NCBI GenBank assembly: GCA_963706425.1
Contig: CAVPMN010000001.1
Span: forward strand, 248,001-312,000
DNA from: CAVPMN01 sp963706425
GTDB taxonomy: Bacteria > Actinomycetota > Acidimicrobiia > Acidimicrobiales > Acidimicrobilacustridaceae
Direction: 5' to 3'
DNA length: 64,000 bases
The notes under the pieces were generated by a model. The model was not told the DNA's origin. It ran no database searches and was given only the letters and a program-made list of their open reading frames with translations. Shown piece after piece: positions 10,625-19,947 of the stretch. Positions within the stretch are counted from its first letter, which is position 1, and each line of letters starts with the position of its first letter. The position numbers and the translations under genes were made by a program.

Positions 10625-12141
10625 ACGGCGATCCCAAACGAGAGCGGGCGGCGACCTGGTGCCTCTTCCTGGCCCTGGCCCTGCTCGGAACCGCCTGGTC
10701 GGTCGGCACGCCGCTGATGGCCGTGCCCGACGAACCCGCCCACGTGATCCGAGCCGTCGCCGTCGCCCACGGCGACGTGGTGGGGCGCGACGTGGTCACG
10801 GAGACCGACGATCCGGAGCTCGAGAACCGCACCGACACGTTCTTCACGATTCCCGACGCTTACGGCCGAGTGACCAGCCTGCCCACCTGCTTCGCGTTCG
10901 AGCTCCAGCAGACCGCCGACTGCGCGCCCGAGCTCGAGGCGACCGACGCACCCGACGGGGTGGCCAACACCTATACGGGCACGTACCAGCCGCTCTATTC
11001 GGCGCTCGTCGGCTGGCCGAGCCGGGTGTTCGATCCCGAGCCGGCTGTCCACCTCATGCGTGCCATCACGGCAGTGATGTGCGCAGCGCTCGCCGCCTTG
11101 GGGTTCCTCGGCGTACGCCGCGCCGACCCTTCGGGCTTCTCGCTCATCGGCTACCTCTTCGCCCTGACGCCGTCGGTGCTCTTCTTCTTCGGTGGCGTCA
11201 ACCCGACCAGCCTCGAGACCGCGGCCGCCCTCGCCGTGTGGGGGACCTCGCTCGAGATCTTCCGGAGCGCCGGACCGCTCACCCGCAGCGCCGCGGTTCG
11301 CTTCACCATCGCGGCGGTGGCGATGGCGTGGGCCCGACCGCTCTCGGCCGCATTCCTCGTGTTCATCGTGGGCACGGTCTGGTTGCTGGCGGGTAGTCGC
11401 GCCCGTTGGGCTGAGCTGCGTCGCGACCGCACCGTCTGGACCGTCGGCGCCATCACTGCGGTCAGCACGTTGGCCGCCGCAAGCTGGGTGGTGTGGCGGC
11501 GCGCCTACGACTCGTTCGCCGGCAACCCCTGGCCCGGGCTCACCCGGGCCGACGCCATTCGCATCTCCTTCGAGCAGCTCTGGGGGCGGGTCGAGCAGAT
11601 GGTCGCCGTCTTCGGCTGGCTCGACACCCGGCCACCGTCGATCGTGATCATCTCCTGGTTGGCCGTGACCGGTGCGCTGGGCGTCGGTGCACTCGTCGTC
11701 GGCCGAGCCCGGTCGAGGCTGGTGCTCATCGGCTTGCTGGTGGTGATCGTCGTCGAGCCCACCGTCGCCGAGATGTCGCGGGCCGAGCGCTACGGGTTCG
11801 TGTGGCAGGGCCGCTACTCGCTCCCCCTCGCCGTCGGGCTGCCCATCCTGGCGGCCACGATCATCGGCTGGTCCGGGCGGATCGCGCCCCGTGCGCGGTC
11901 GGTCGCGACCCTCGGTGCGCTGGGGCTGTGGGCCGGCGGCCAAGTACTGGCCTTCTCGGCCTCGATGCGCCGATACCGCACCGGCCAGGGAACCCCGATC
12001 TTCTCGTGGATCACCGAGGGGCGCTGGATGCCGCCGGTGAGCCCCTCGTTGATCGTGGTGACCGTCGTGGTCGGGCTGGTGCTCGTGGTCGCGGCGGTGG
12101 CCGCGACCATCAACTTCCGAGCTTCGTGGCGAGGCGGCTGA
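10621..12141 (+). CDS. DUF2142 family membrane protein (first copy)
   Basis: A polytopic membrane protein of 506 residues with around ten or more hydrophobic segments. The N-terminal VPDEPAHVIRAVAVAHGD after the first segment, TPSVLFFFGGVNPTSLE, and the late WQGRYSLPLAVGLP are features of DUF2142, a GT-C-like family often found in surface-polysaccharide loci. The DEPAH acidic pair sits where GT-C enzymes place a catalytic aspartate, so a lipid-linked glycosyltransferase is plausible but unproven. Its ATG overlaps the meaB stop (ATGA). A related copy lies at about 21.3-22.9 kb. The last 32 bases overlap the convergent methyltransferase gene. Confidence 0.8.
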   Translation: MNGDPKRERAATWCLFLALALLGTAWSVGTPLMAVPDEPAHVIRAVAVAHGDVVGRDVVTETDDPELENRTDTFFTIPDAYGRVTSLPTCFAFELQQTADCAPELEATDAPDGVANTYTGTYQPLYSALVGWPSRVFDPEPAVHLMRAITAVMCAALAALGFLGVRRADPSGFSLIGYLFALTPSVLFFFGGVNPTSLETAAALAVWGTSLEIFRSAGPLTRSAAVRFTIAAVAMAWARPLSAAFLVFIVGTVWLLAGSRARWAELRRDRTVWTVGAITAVSTLAAASWVVWRRAYDSFAGNPWPGLTRADAIRISFEQLWGRVEQMVAVFGWLDTRPPSIVIISWLAVTGALGVGALVVGRARSRLVLIGLLVVIVVEPTVAEMSRAERYGFVWQGRYSLPLAVGLPILAATIIGWSGRIAPRARSVATLGALGLWAGGQVLAFSASMRRYRTGQGTPIFSWITEGRWMPPVSPSLIVVTVVVGLVLVVAAVAATINFRASWRGG

Positions 12142-13777
12142 GCAGGGCGCGGATCTGCACTGACGGCTTGCGCTCGGCCACCGCCCGCCAATGGTCGCGT
12201 TCGGCCTGCAGCACGTCGTTGCGGCCACCCACCTCGGCCAGGTGGCGGATGAGCGTGTCGAGCTCGTCCTGCCTGGCGGCTCGATCGGCGTTCGATCGGG
12301 CCAGCTCCTCGTCGAGGGCGATGACCCGATGCCGTAGACCGGCCAGGCGGGATGCGGAGCCCGCAGGCAGCACCATCGGGTCGCGGTCGAGCGCCTCGTC
12401 GATGCGGGCGTCGAGCTCGCCACCCGACGAGACCTCGTCGGCGGGCAGGCCCACCGTCGCGGCGTCGACGGGCTGCACGCCGCACAGCAGCGCGGCCCGC
12501 GCCAACCACACGTCGAAGCTCGCGTCGCCGTCGACGGGGTCGAGGCGCAGGCCGGCCGACTGGGCCACCTCGGCGGGCACGGCGAAGGCGGCCCAGACCG
12601 GTGGGCGGGTGCGTCCGGCGTGGAGCGGATCGAGGATGGCGGCCTCGAGGGTGGGAGCCGCGCCGAGCACCTCGTCGGGGTGGCCTCCGGTCTCGCGGAG
12701 CAGGCTCGGATCGAACCCGACCGTCTGGCAGCGCAGGACCTGCCCTGGACTGTGCGGCTCGGCCGCGGCAAACGCCGCCAACCACTGGGACGACAGTCGT
12801 TCGCCGGGTCGGACCACCAGCACGTAGCGCCCGGTGGCCGCGCGGAGGATCCGGTTGATCGCCTCGGTCAGGTCGTCGCCCCCCGTTTCGTCGTCGCCGA
12901 GGGAGACCACCGCCACCTCGCCCGCCGGCACGCTCTGTGCGTCGATGTCGGCCAGGAGGTGATCGAAGGCGTCGCTGCCCTCGTGTGACGCATCGGCGAC
13001 CACGACCACCGACGCGAAGAGCCGCTCTTCGTCGATGACCTCGACGGCGGCGGGTCGGGGCTCTCCCAGCTCGAAGCGCCGGACGAACTGGAACGTCTCC
13101 CCGAACGGATCGGCGTCGTCGCGCCATCGCCGCAGCAGCTCCCGTGCAGGTGTTCCCGGGCGCAGCACCGGCGTGTAGGAGGGGAAGCACTGGTCGCTGA
13201 CTTCACGCACCACATCGGAGGCGTCGACCTGGTGCCATCCGGTCGCCGCGAAGACGTCGTCGAGACGGTGGCCCGAGAGGAACTGCGTGTGCGTGCGGTC
13301 GAGCAGTCCTTCGTCGGTGGTGTCCCAGCGACCCATCAGTAGCTTGGCCGCCACGTCGTAGTGCGTGACGTTGGGATAGCTCACGATGAGCTGCGCGTCG
13401 GTCGGCGCGGCAAGCGCACCGAGCGCGCGCAACGTCGACGGCACGTCGAGGAGGTGCTCGAGCACGTCGAGCGCCAGGATGGCCACCAACGGCCGACCGC
13501 CCACGATCGCCGCCAACGTGGTGGTGAGCTCGGCCTCGGGCACCAGCAGACCGACCTGATGGGCCTCGACACCACGAGCCACCAGGTCGTCGATGGCCTG
13601 GCGGTCGATGTCGACCCCCACGTAGGTGAAACCGTTGCTCGTCAGGACCTCGGCCACGGCCCCGTAGCCACATCCGACGTCGAGCACCAGGCCCGCTGCC
13701 AGGTCTGCGCTCTCGAGCAGCCGGACCGCGCTGCCATAGGAGGTGTCGGGGTCGAACGCGTGCTGGTACTTCGCCAT
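12110..13777 (-). CDS. SAM-dependent methyltransferase with C-terminal glycosyltransferase-like and coiled-coil region
   Basis: Residues about 1-200 form a class I methyltransferase domain with VLDVGCGYGAVAEVL (motif I), VGVDID (acidic end of strand 2) and ILALDVLEHLLD. The middle (about 240-430) resembles a degraded GT2 fold, with FASVVVVADAS and GRYVLVVRPGERLS. The C-terminus (about 450-555) is a charged helical stretch likely to form a coiled coil. Methyl capping of a growing glycan is a known role for such fusions in ABC-exporter O-antigen systems; here that is inference from position. It lies downstream of the large glycosyltransferase in the same direction. Confidence 0.75.
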   Translation of the reverse strand: MAKYQHAFDPDTSYGSAVRLLESADLAAGLVLDVGCGYGAVAEVLTSNGFTYVGVDIDRQAIDDLVARGVEAHQVGLLVPEAELTTTLAAIVGGRPLVAILALDVLEHLLDVPSTLRALGALAAPTDAQLIVSYPNVTHYDVAAKLLMGRWDTTDEGLLDRTHTQFLSGHRLDDVFAATGWHQVDASDVVREVSDQCFPSYTPVLRPGTPARELLRRWRDDADPFGETFQFVRRFELGEPRPAAVEVIDEERLFASVVVVADASHEGSDAFDHLLADIDAQSVPAGEVAVVSLGDDETGGDDLTEAINRILRAATGRYVLVVRPGERLSSQWLAAFAAAEPHSPGQVLRCQTVGFDPSLLRETGGHPDEVLGAAPTLEAAILDPLHAGRTRPPVWAAFAVPAEVAQSAGLRLDPVDGDASFDVWLARAALLCGVQPVDAATVGLPADEVSSGGELDARIDEALDRDPMVLPAGSASRLAGLRHRVIALDEELARSNADRAARQDELDTLIRHLAEVGGRNDVLQAERDHWRAVAERKPSVQIRALLSRLATKLGS

Positions 13778-13785
13778 CGGGTGCC

Positions 13786-16785
13786 TCAGCTGGACCCTTC
13801 GGGATTGCCGAGGTAGTCGTAGATCCCCTTGAAGGCGGCCGGCCAGTCGTTGTGGCGGGCCAGCACGTCGTCGAGCGCCTGGGCGCCGAGGCGGACGCGC
13901 AGCCGGGGGTCGGAGGCCAGGCGGGTGATGGCGTCGGCGAGACCGTCGACCGTGCGCCGGCAGCGCAGCGCGTTCTCGTCGTGGTGCAGGATCCAGTCGC
14001 CGGCTGGGTTGTCGAAGGCCACCACGGGCACGCCGCAGGCCATCAGCTCGAGCGGCAGATAGGACGGGTGCGCCGACACCGTGAGCGCCACCCCGGCGTC
14101 ACAGCTGCGGTAGAGCTCGCCGGTCTCGCGGTAGTCGAGCAGGCCGAGGTGCTGGATGCCACGACCGAGGTCGTCGGGATGGGCCCACGAGCCCGCCGTG
14201 ACGATGTGCACCCGGTCGCCCAATTGCTCTTTGACCTTGGCCAGCGCCGGCGCAGCGATCTCCCAGCAGTTCCGCCAGTGCCCGGGACGCGCATAGACGA
14301 ACACGCGGGCCGGGCCGTCGTGATCGAGCGGCCGTCTGCCGTCGGGGTGGAACACCGAGCGGTCGACCGCAGGGGTGAACGCGAAGCCCTTGCCCCCGTA
14401 GTCGCGCTCGTAGATGTCGAGCAGGTTGTCGGTGTTGCACAGGCCGTAGAGCCCGAGTCGGTAGCCCTCCTCGGCCAGGGCGTACTGCGTGCCTGCGGGA
14501 TAGAACATCGGCTCGAAATCCTGGATCAGGTAGAACTTGCGTCGCGTGTTGGTGAAGCGGGCGACGCTGTAGGCCGTGACCCAGAGCGTGGCGATCGACA
14601 CATCTGCTGCCGGGGCGTCGGCGAGGCGCGGGTCGGACGGTCCGTCGATGAACGAGATCGGCGAGTCGGCCAGGGCCGGGAACGCCGCGGCGAGCGCCGA
14701 GCGGAAGAACTGCGGATTGGGTGCAGCCATCACGACGAACTGGTTCTGCACACCGTGCGCCCGGGCGAGGTAGTCGGCCATCCGCAACGCCGTGTTGATC
14801 CCCCCATAGAACGGGCTGTCGATGTCGGGCACGAACCAGTTGATGGTCTCGGGGGTGAACGGCGCCGCCTCGGCCGCATGGAGTTGCGCGACCTGCTCGG
14901 CGATCTGGTCGTCGGCCCGGCACACGTCGGCCAGCCACGCCGCCTCGCTGCCTTCGGATGTCTGACGGAAGACCACGAACGAGCGGTTGAGCACCTCGCC
15001 GACCTGCACCAGCGGCCCTGGCTCGTCGGGCCGGCGCAGCTCGGGAGTGCGGCTGTGCAGCGACAGGTTGGGCGAGAAGTAGGGATCGCCGGCGCGCAGC
15101 CACTTCTGATAGCGCCAGTAGCTGGCGAAGAAGTCGCCCTCGGGCACCGAGGTCCCCCGGGTCGCCGATTCGAGATGGCGGACATGGGCGTGCGGGGTGC
15201 ACACGTTGCGCTTGCCGGCGAACCGCGTGTCGAGACCGAGCACGACATCGGAGCCGCAGAGCACGAAACGCTCGTCGAAGCCACCGACGGCCTCGAACAG
15301 CTCTCGTTCGACCGCCACACAGGCGGCGGTGACCGACAGCAGATCGCGATACCAGTCGGTGGGTCCCACCAGGCTCTCGGAGTGCGGCGCCATGCCCTCG
15401 AAGAGGTGATCGGCGAAGCCGTTCATGCCGAGGATGACCCCGCCGTGCTGGATCAGACCGTCGGGTCCGATGAGTTGGGCGCCGACGAGACCGATGTCGG
15501 GCTGCACCGCCCAGCCGACCAGCTCGGAGAGCCAGCCGGGGTCGACCGCTTCGGTGTCGTCGTTGAGGAAGAGCAGCACGTCGCCCCTTGCGTCACGGGC
15601 GGCGACGTTGTTGACCGCCGAGTAGTTGAAGGGCTCGTCCCACCAACGCACCGTGAGGTCGAGCGAGTCGGCGAACTGCTCGTACCAGCGTTCGTTCTCG
15701 GGTGTGCGACCGCCGTTGTCGACGATGACCACGTCGAACGCCGGGTAGTCGGTGCGGGCGAGACTCGGCAGACAGGTGTCGAGCATCGTGCGGTTGTGGC
15801 GAGTCGGGATGATGATGGTGACGTGCGGCGACGGGTCGAGACGCCACCGGATCCGGACACCTCCACCGCGGGTGGGCTCGACATCGGCCGCTCGCCCGAT
15901 GCGATCGAGGTGCGCCGCCACCACCGCGACTGCCTGGTGTGGATCGGGTGTCGGCCGGCGCGTGATGTGGGCGAGCACCCGCGGGACGCGCGCCACGTCG
16001 GCCGCGGAGAGGTCGAGTCGGAGGAGGAGATCCCACCAGGCTGCGTCGCCCAACTCGGTGCGCAGTCCGTGCTCGGCCAGCCGGCGCCGGCGAACGGCGA
16101 ACGAGCGATCGAGGTAGTTCGCGCCGAGCAACACGTCGGGTGACCACCGAGGACGGAAGCGGGGCTGGTCGAGCAGCGTGCCCTCCGTCAGCACATCGTC
16201 GTCCCAGTGGATCAGATCGACCGCGGGATCGTCGCAGGCTGTGGCCGCGAGATGGAAGCAGAGGTCGGGCTCGATTCGGTCGCCGGCGTCGAGGAACACC
16301 ACGAAGTCACCCGGATCACCCTCGGCTGCGATGGCGTCGATGATGGGCCGAGGGTCGCCGCCGACCGCGCGCACCGCCACCCGATCGTCGCCCACGAGCG
16401 TCTCCGGCGGTCCGACGAGCACGGCGGACCAGCGCGGGTAGGTCTGGAGGCGCAGGGAGTGGAGGGTGGCGTCGAGCGCCGGCCCGGCGCCCTGGGGAGC
16501 CGAGACGACGAACACGATCTGGTGACGCAGCGTGGGCCCGGCCGAGCGCTCCGCCTGCTCGATCACCTGCTCGACGGTGAGGCGGGCCCGCTCGAGGAAG
16601 TCGGCATAGGTGGGCTCGGTGGGCTGTGGCTCGGTGGCATGCCACCACAGCGCTCGCACCCGCCGGGCATACCGGAAGCCGTCTTTGGCCACCTGTGTCG
16701 CGACGCGGGCCACGCTGCGACGAGTGGAGCCGTGGGGCAACACGTCGTCGAGCGAAGCTCGGAGCTTGGTGCGCACACCGCTCAT
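13786..16785 (-). CDS. Large three-domain glycosyltransferase (two GT2-like domains + GT4-like domain)
   Basis: A 999-residue protein. After an N-terminal helical part (1-90), a divergent GT2-like domain (about 95-320; VVFLDAGDR and IHWDDDV) precedes a clear GT2 domain (about 325-600; VTIIIPTRHNRTMLD, VVIVDNGG, FNYSAVNN and the metal-binding LFLNDDTE). The C-terminal third (about 640-999) resembles WsaF-type rhamnosyltransferases: INWFVPDIDSPFYGGINTAL, FYLIQDFEPMFY, then a GT-B nucleotide-binding part with LELMACGVPVVA. The start at ATG 16785 overlaps the wzt stop (ATGA). Linked Wzm/Wzt and Rml genes suggest it builds a rhamnose-containing glycan. Confidence 0.85.
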   Translation of the reverse strand: MSGVRTKLRASLDDVLPHGSTRRSVARVATQVAKDGFRYARRVRALWWHATEPQPTEPTYADFLERARLTVEQVIEQAERSAGPTLRHQIVFVVSAPQGAGPALDATLHSLRLQTYPRWSAVLVGPPETLVGDDRVAVRAVGGDPRPIIDAIAAEGDPGDFVVFLDAGDRIEPDLCFHLAATACDDPAVDLIHWDDDVLTEGTLLDQPRFRPRWSPDVLLGANYLDRSFAVRRRRLAEHGLRTELGDAAWWDLLLRLDLSAADVARVPRVLAHITRRPTPDPHQAVAVVAAHLDRIGRAADVEPTRGGGVRIRWRLDPSPHVTIIIPTRHNRTMLDTCLPSLARTDYPAFDVVIVDNGGRTPENERWYEQFADSLDLTVRWWDEPFNYSAVNNVAARDARGDVLLFLNDDTEAVDPGWLSELVGWAVQPDIGLVGAQLIGPDGLIQHGGVILGMNGFADHLFEGMAPHSESLVGPTDWYRDLLSVTAACVAVERELFEAVGGFDERFVLCGSDVVLGLDTRFAGKRNVCTPHAHVRHLESATRGTSVPEGDFFASYWRYQKWLRAGDPYFSPNLSLHSRTPELRRPDEPGPLVQVGEVLNRSFVVFRQTSEGSEAAWLADVCRADDQIAEQVAQLHAAEAAPFTPETINWFVPDIDSPFYGGINTALRMADYLARAHGVQNQFVVMAAPNPQFFRSALAAAFPALADSPISFIDGPSDPRLADAPAADVSIATLWVTAYSVARFTNTRRKFYLIQDFEPMFYPAGTQYALAEEGYRLGLYGLCNTDNLLDIYERDYGGKGFAFTPAVDRSVFHPDGRRPLDHDGPARVFVYARPGHWRNCWEIAAPALAKVKEQLGDRVHIVTAGSWAHPDDLGRGIQHLGLLDYRETGELYRSCDAGVALTVSAHPSYLPLELMACGVPVVAFDNPAGDWILHHDENALRCRRTVDGLADAITRLASDPRLRVRLGAQALDDVLARHNDWPAAFKGIYDYLGNPEGSS

Positions 16786-18050
16786 GACGGCTTCCTCTGT
16801 GAGTCCACCGGCGCGTCCCACGAACCGAGCAGATCGACCAGACCCGGCACGTTGCCCGACGACGGCTGCACGCGCAGCTTCGCCATGCGTTCGTGGTAGT
16901 CGAACCGCACCATGCCGGCCGCGTCGTGAACCGCGAAGCTCAGCATGTACTCGCCGGGCGCCAGCGGCAGGTCGTCGACGTGGTAGTCGATGTGACCGCT
17001 GCCCTCGAGCGTCGACGAGTCCTGTTCGCCGGGCCGCATCCGCGGGGTGGCGATGTGCACGCCGTTCTCGTTCTCGATGGCGAAGGAGAACAGCGGGAGC
17101 TCGATCGGCGCGTCGGCTCGGTAGTGCACCCGCACGGTGAGCGGCTCTCTTGTGAGCGCCACCGGCGTGTGCTGGCCCTCGCGATCGAGGAACTCGACCT
17201 CGGAGATGTGGACCGGCCGCAGCTCCTCGTCGAGCGTGGGTTCGCCCGACACCCGCCGTTCGGCGGCGCGGGCGGCATCGGCGGTGGCCTCGGCGTCGAG
17301 GCGGTCGGCCTCTTCCTGATTGACCTTGCTCAGGTATTCGTGGACCACGTCGTCGGCTGATCCCTCGACCATGAGCTGGCCGTGATCGAGCCACGCCGCC
17401 TGGTGGCACATGCTGCGCACCAGCCCGAGGCTGTGGGTCACCACCACGATCGTGACGCCCCGGTTGCGCAGCCGGTAGAGGTGCTCGAAGCACTTGCGCT
17501 GGAACTCCTCGTCGCCGACGGCGATGACCTCGTCGATGAGCAGGATCTGCGGGTCGACGTGCACCGCCACGGAGAAGCCGAGCCGCACGTACATGCCGCT
17601 CGAGTAGTGCTTCACCGGGGTGTCGATGAACTGCTCGATGCCCGAGAAGTCGATGATCTCGTCGAGGATCTTGTCGGTGTCGCGACGGCGGAAGCCCAGG
17701 ATGGCTGCGTTGAGGTAGATGTTCTCGCGGCCGGTGAGGTCGGGGTGGAAGCCCGCGCCGAGCTCGAGCAGGGCGGAGATGCGGCCGTGGGTGGTGATGC
17801 GGCCGCTCGTCGGCCGATGGATGCCCGCCATCAGCCGCAACATGCTCGACTTGCCCGAGCCGTTGTGGCCCACCAGGCCGTAGACGGTGCCATGGGGCAC
17901 CTCGAGCGACACGTCCTTCAGCGCCCAGAACTCGTCGTAGCGGGCGCGGGCGAACTTGGTGGCGCGCTCTTTCAGGCTGCCGGGTCGGCTCTTGTAGATC
18001 TTGAAGCGCTTCGAGACGTCGTCGACGACGATGGCAGGGCCCTCGGCCAT
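16782..18050 (-). CDS. wzt: Polysaccharide ABC exporter ATP-binding protein with carbohydrate-binding tail (Wzt type)
   Basis: Powers export of a lipid-linked polysaccharide together with the permease upstream. The N-terminal ATPase domain (about 1-245) has Walker A GLVGHNGSGKSS, the signature YSSGMYVRLGFS and Walker B ILLIDEVIAVGDEEF, all in the form typical of Wzt/TagH. The C-terminal 170 residues form an extra domain (PVHISEVEFLD, PLFSFAIENENG, YHVDDLPLAPGEY) that matches the position and style of the Wzt carbohydrate-binding domain, which in O9a/O8 systems recognises the glycan end. The gap to the permease gene is one base. Confidence 0.92.
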   Translation of the reverse strand: MAEGPAIVVDDVSKRFKIYKSRPGSLKERATKFARARYDEFWALKDVSLEVPHGTVYGLVGHNGSGKSSMLRLMAGIHRPTSGRITTHGRISALLELGAGFHPDLTGRENIYLNAAILGFRRRDTDKILDEIIDFSGIEQFIDTPVKHYSSGMYVRLGFSVAVHVDPQILLIDEVIAVGDEEFQRKCFEHLYRLRNRGVTIVVVTHSLGLVRSMCHQAAWLDHGQLMVEGSADDVVHEYLSKVNQEEADRLDAEATADAARAAERRVSGEPTLDEELRPVHISEVEFLDREGQHTPVALTREPLTVRVHYRADAPIELPLFSFAIENENGVHIATPRMRPGEQDSSTLEGSGHIDYHVDDLPLAPGEYMLSFAVHDAAGMVRFDYHERMAKLRVQPSSGNVPGLVDLLGSWDAPVDSQRKPS

Positions 18051-18051
18051 G

Positions 18052-18861
18052 TCAGAGCTCCTCGGCCACGTTGCGGGCCTTCACGGTGAAGATCGAGGCA
18101 CCGAGCAGGAACGTCACCACGGCAGCCAGCAGCGCTCCGCCGAACGACAGCATGCTCGGCCAGGTGAGCGAGTAGAAGGCGTCGCGGGACCAGGCGACGA
18201 ACTGGGTGAGCGGGTTGAGCTCGATGAGGTTGCGGACCGGGATGCCCCCGATCTCCTCGGGCACCTGCGTGATCGGATAGATGATCGGGGTGGCATAGAA
18301 GAGCAGCGTCATGCCGATGCCCACCAGGTAGCTGACGTCGCGGTAGAGCACGTTGTAGACGCTGAGGAACAGCCCGAGCCCGAGCGCGAACAGACCGCAG
18401 AACACGAGCACGAGCGGGAACAGCACGAACGTGATGGAGGCGTTGCCGAGCACGATCATGATCACTGCGAGGATGCCGCCCTCGATGAGGCCCTGGAGGA
18501 CCACGGTGAGCATGTTGGCGATCGCCGGCGCGGCGGGTGGGAAGTAGACCTTGTTGAGCAGCCCGCCCGAGCCTTGCAGCGCGGTGATGGAGCCGGTGAG
18601 CACGCCGTTGAAGTAGTTCCACACCACCAGCGCGCAGAACAGGTAGAGACCGAACACGCCGCCTTCACCGTTGCCGAGGGCGGGCGGCTCGATCTTCAGG
18701 AACACACCGAAGACCAGCGTGTAGATCGCGAGCGTCGCCGCGGGGTTGATCAACGACCACAGCCAGCCGAGGAGGCTCTTCTTGTAGCGAGCCCGGAGTT
18801 CACGCTGAGCGAGGTTGAGGATGAGGTTCCGGTAGGTCCAGATCTCGGTAACGGCTGTCAC
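18052..18861 (-). CDS. wzm: Polysaccharide ABC exporter permease (Wzm, ABC-2 type)
   Basis: A 269-residue membrane protein with six hydrophobic segments of the ABC-2 permease family. The N-terminal cytoplasmic helix contains LAQRELRARYKKSLLGWLWSLINP, the usual coupling region of Wzm/TagG permeases, and the C-terminal half includes NPLTQFV. It should form the membrane channel for the ATPase encoded next, moving undecaprenyl-linked polysaccharide outward. Gene order wzm, wzt, glycosyltransferase, methyltransferase is a single minus-strand operon with one-base gaps or overlaps. Confidence 0.92.
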   Translation of the reverse strand: MTAVTEIWTYRNLILNLAQRELRARYKKSLLGWLWSLINPAATLAIYTLVFGVFLKIEPPALGNGEGGVFGLYLFCALVVWNYFNGVLTGSITALQGSGGLLNKVYFPPAAPAIANMLTVVLQGLIEGGILAVIMIVLGNASITFVLFPLVLVFCGLFALGLGLFLSVYNVLYRDVSYLVGIGMTLLFYATPIIYPITQVPEEIGGIPVRNLIELNPLTQFVAWSRDAFYSLTWPSMLSFGGALLAAVVTFLLGASIFTVKARNVAEEL

Positions 18862-18955
18862 AGGTGGTGTCGTCCTCGTATTCGTGCCGCGCTCCGCCGC
18901 GCACGAAGGCGCACGAGCATACCAGCGGACCGCGACGGCTCCCCAGCTGCCCGCC

Positions 18956-19917
18956 TCACCGCGCGGCCCTCAGACGACGCCACCAGGGACGCCGGGTGGC
19001 AGGCGTCACGTAGGGGCGTAGGAGATCAGCGAGAAGGGTGTCGTGCACCAAGGGATGGGGGCCGGTGGGCAGGTCGAGCACGCCGACCTGAGCTGACGAT
19101 CCTCGAGGCGGGCATCCTCGAGGCGACCATCCTCCAGGCGATACGAGTTGGCGGCCCACTCGGCGTCGAGCTGACCGGCGCGCACCAGTCGGGCCCATCT
19201 GCGGATGTGCCAGCTGATGTCGGGTGGCAGGTTCTCCTGCTCGAGACGCTCACCGTGGTCGGCCTTCTTCTCGAGCACCTCTCGTGCTCGCAGGCCGGCG
19301 TGCAGGCAGCGGATGCGGTCGGTGTGCTGCACGGGGCCGGGCGAGCCGTCGATGGCGTGCGCACCCGGGTGGATGATGATGTCAGGCGACAGCCGCCCGA
19401 TGCACTTCACCGGATGACGCATCTCGACGTAGGCGATGTCGCCGTCCTCGACCAGTCGCTGCGCCTCTGCGACGGTGCCGAGCTGCTCCGGCACCCGTTG
19501 GGTGACCGAGAGCAACGCCTGTGGTGACCGGAGCACGACCTCACGAGCCTGCACGTAGTTCACCACCTCGACCTCGAGCACGCCGGCGTCGCTGGCCGAC
19601 AGCACCGCGCCCAGATCACCACCTTCGGCCCACCAGAACTCGTCGCCGTCGATGCTCACCACCCAGTCGGCACCGGCCGCCGCGGCCTCGCGCGCCAGAC
19701 GGGTGCGCGTCTGGTCCTGGCGGTAGAGGCCCGGGTCGGTGTCCAGGCGGATGTTCGGGTCGTCGGCGGCCAGTTCGGCGAGCGCGTCGTAGGTCCCGTC
19801 AGTCGATCCGTTGTCGACGATGAAGAAGTCGGTGACACCGTGGTCGCGGTGATACCTGATGTTGGCCGACACGAAGTCGACCTCGTTGCGCAAGAGCATG
19901 ATGGCGGCCACCCGCAT
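18956..19917 (-). CDS. Glycosyltransferase family 2-like (Glyco_tranf_2_4 type), one frameshift
   Basis: The N-terminus (VAAIMLLRNEVDFVSANIRYH, FFIVDNGSTDGT, WVVSIDGDEFWW) is a GT-A enzyme of the type with a DGDEF metal site, similar to GT92/Glyco_tranf_2_4 proteins. Near 19095 the frame changes: RLEDRQLRS should continue as QVGVLDLPTGPHPLVHD and end at 18956. The segment just before contains a short repeated RLEDGRLEDARLED motif, which may have favoured slippage. It lies alone between wzm and the next glycosyltransferase, probably adding one sugar of the surface glycan; donor unknown. Confidence 0.75.
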
Positions 19918-19947
19918 CGGGCCACCTTATGGCCCCACCCGCGCCGG

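Noticed and set aside
13852..16143. 763-codon frame opposite the large glycosyltransferase
   Set aside because: Same antisense effect; no domain, no start signal, and it would overlap a clear three-domain protein.
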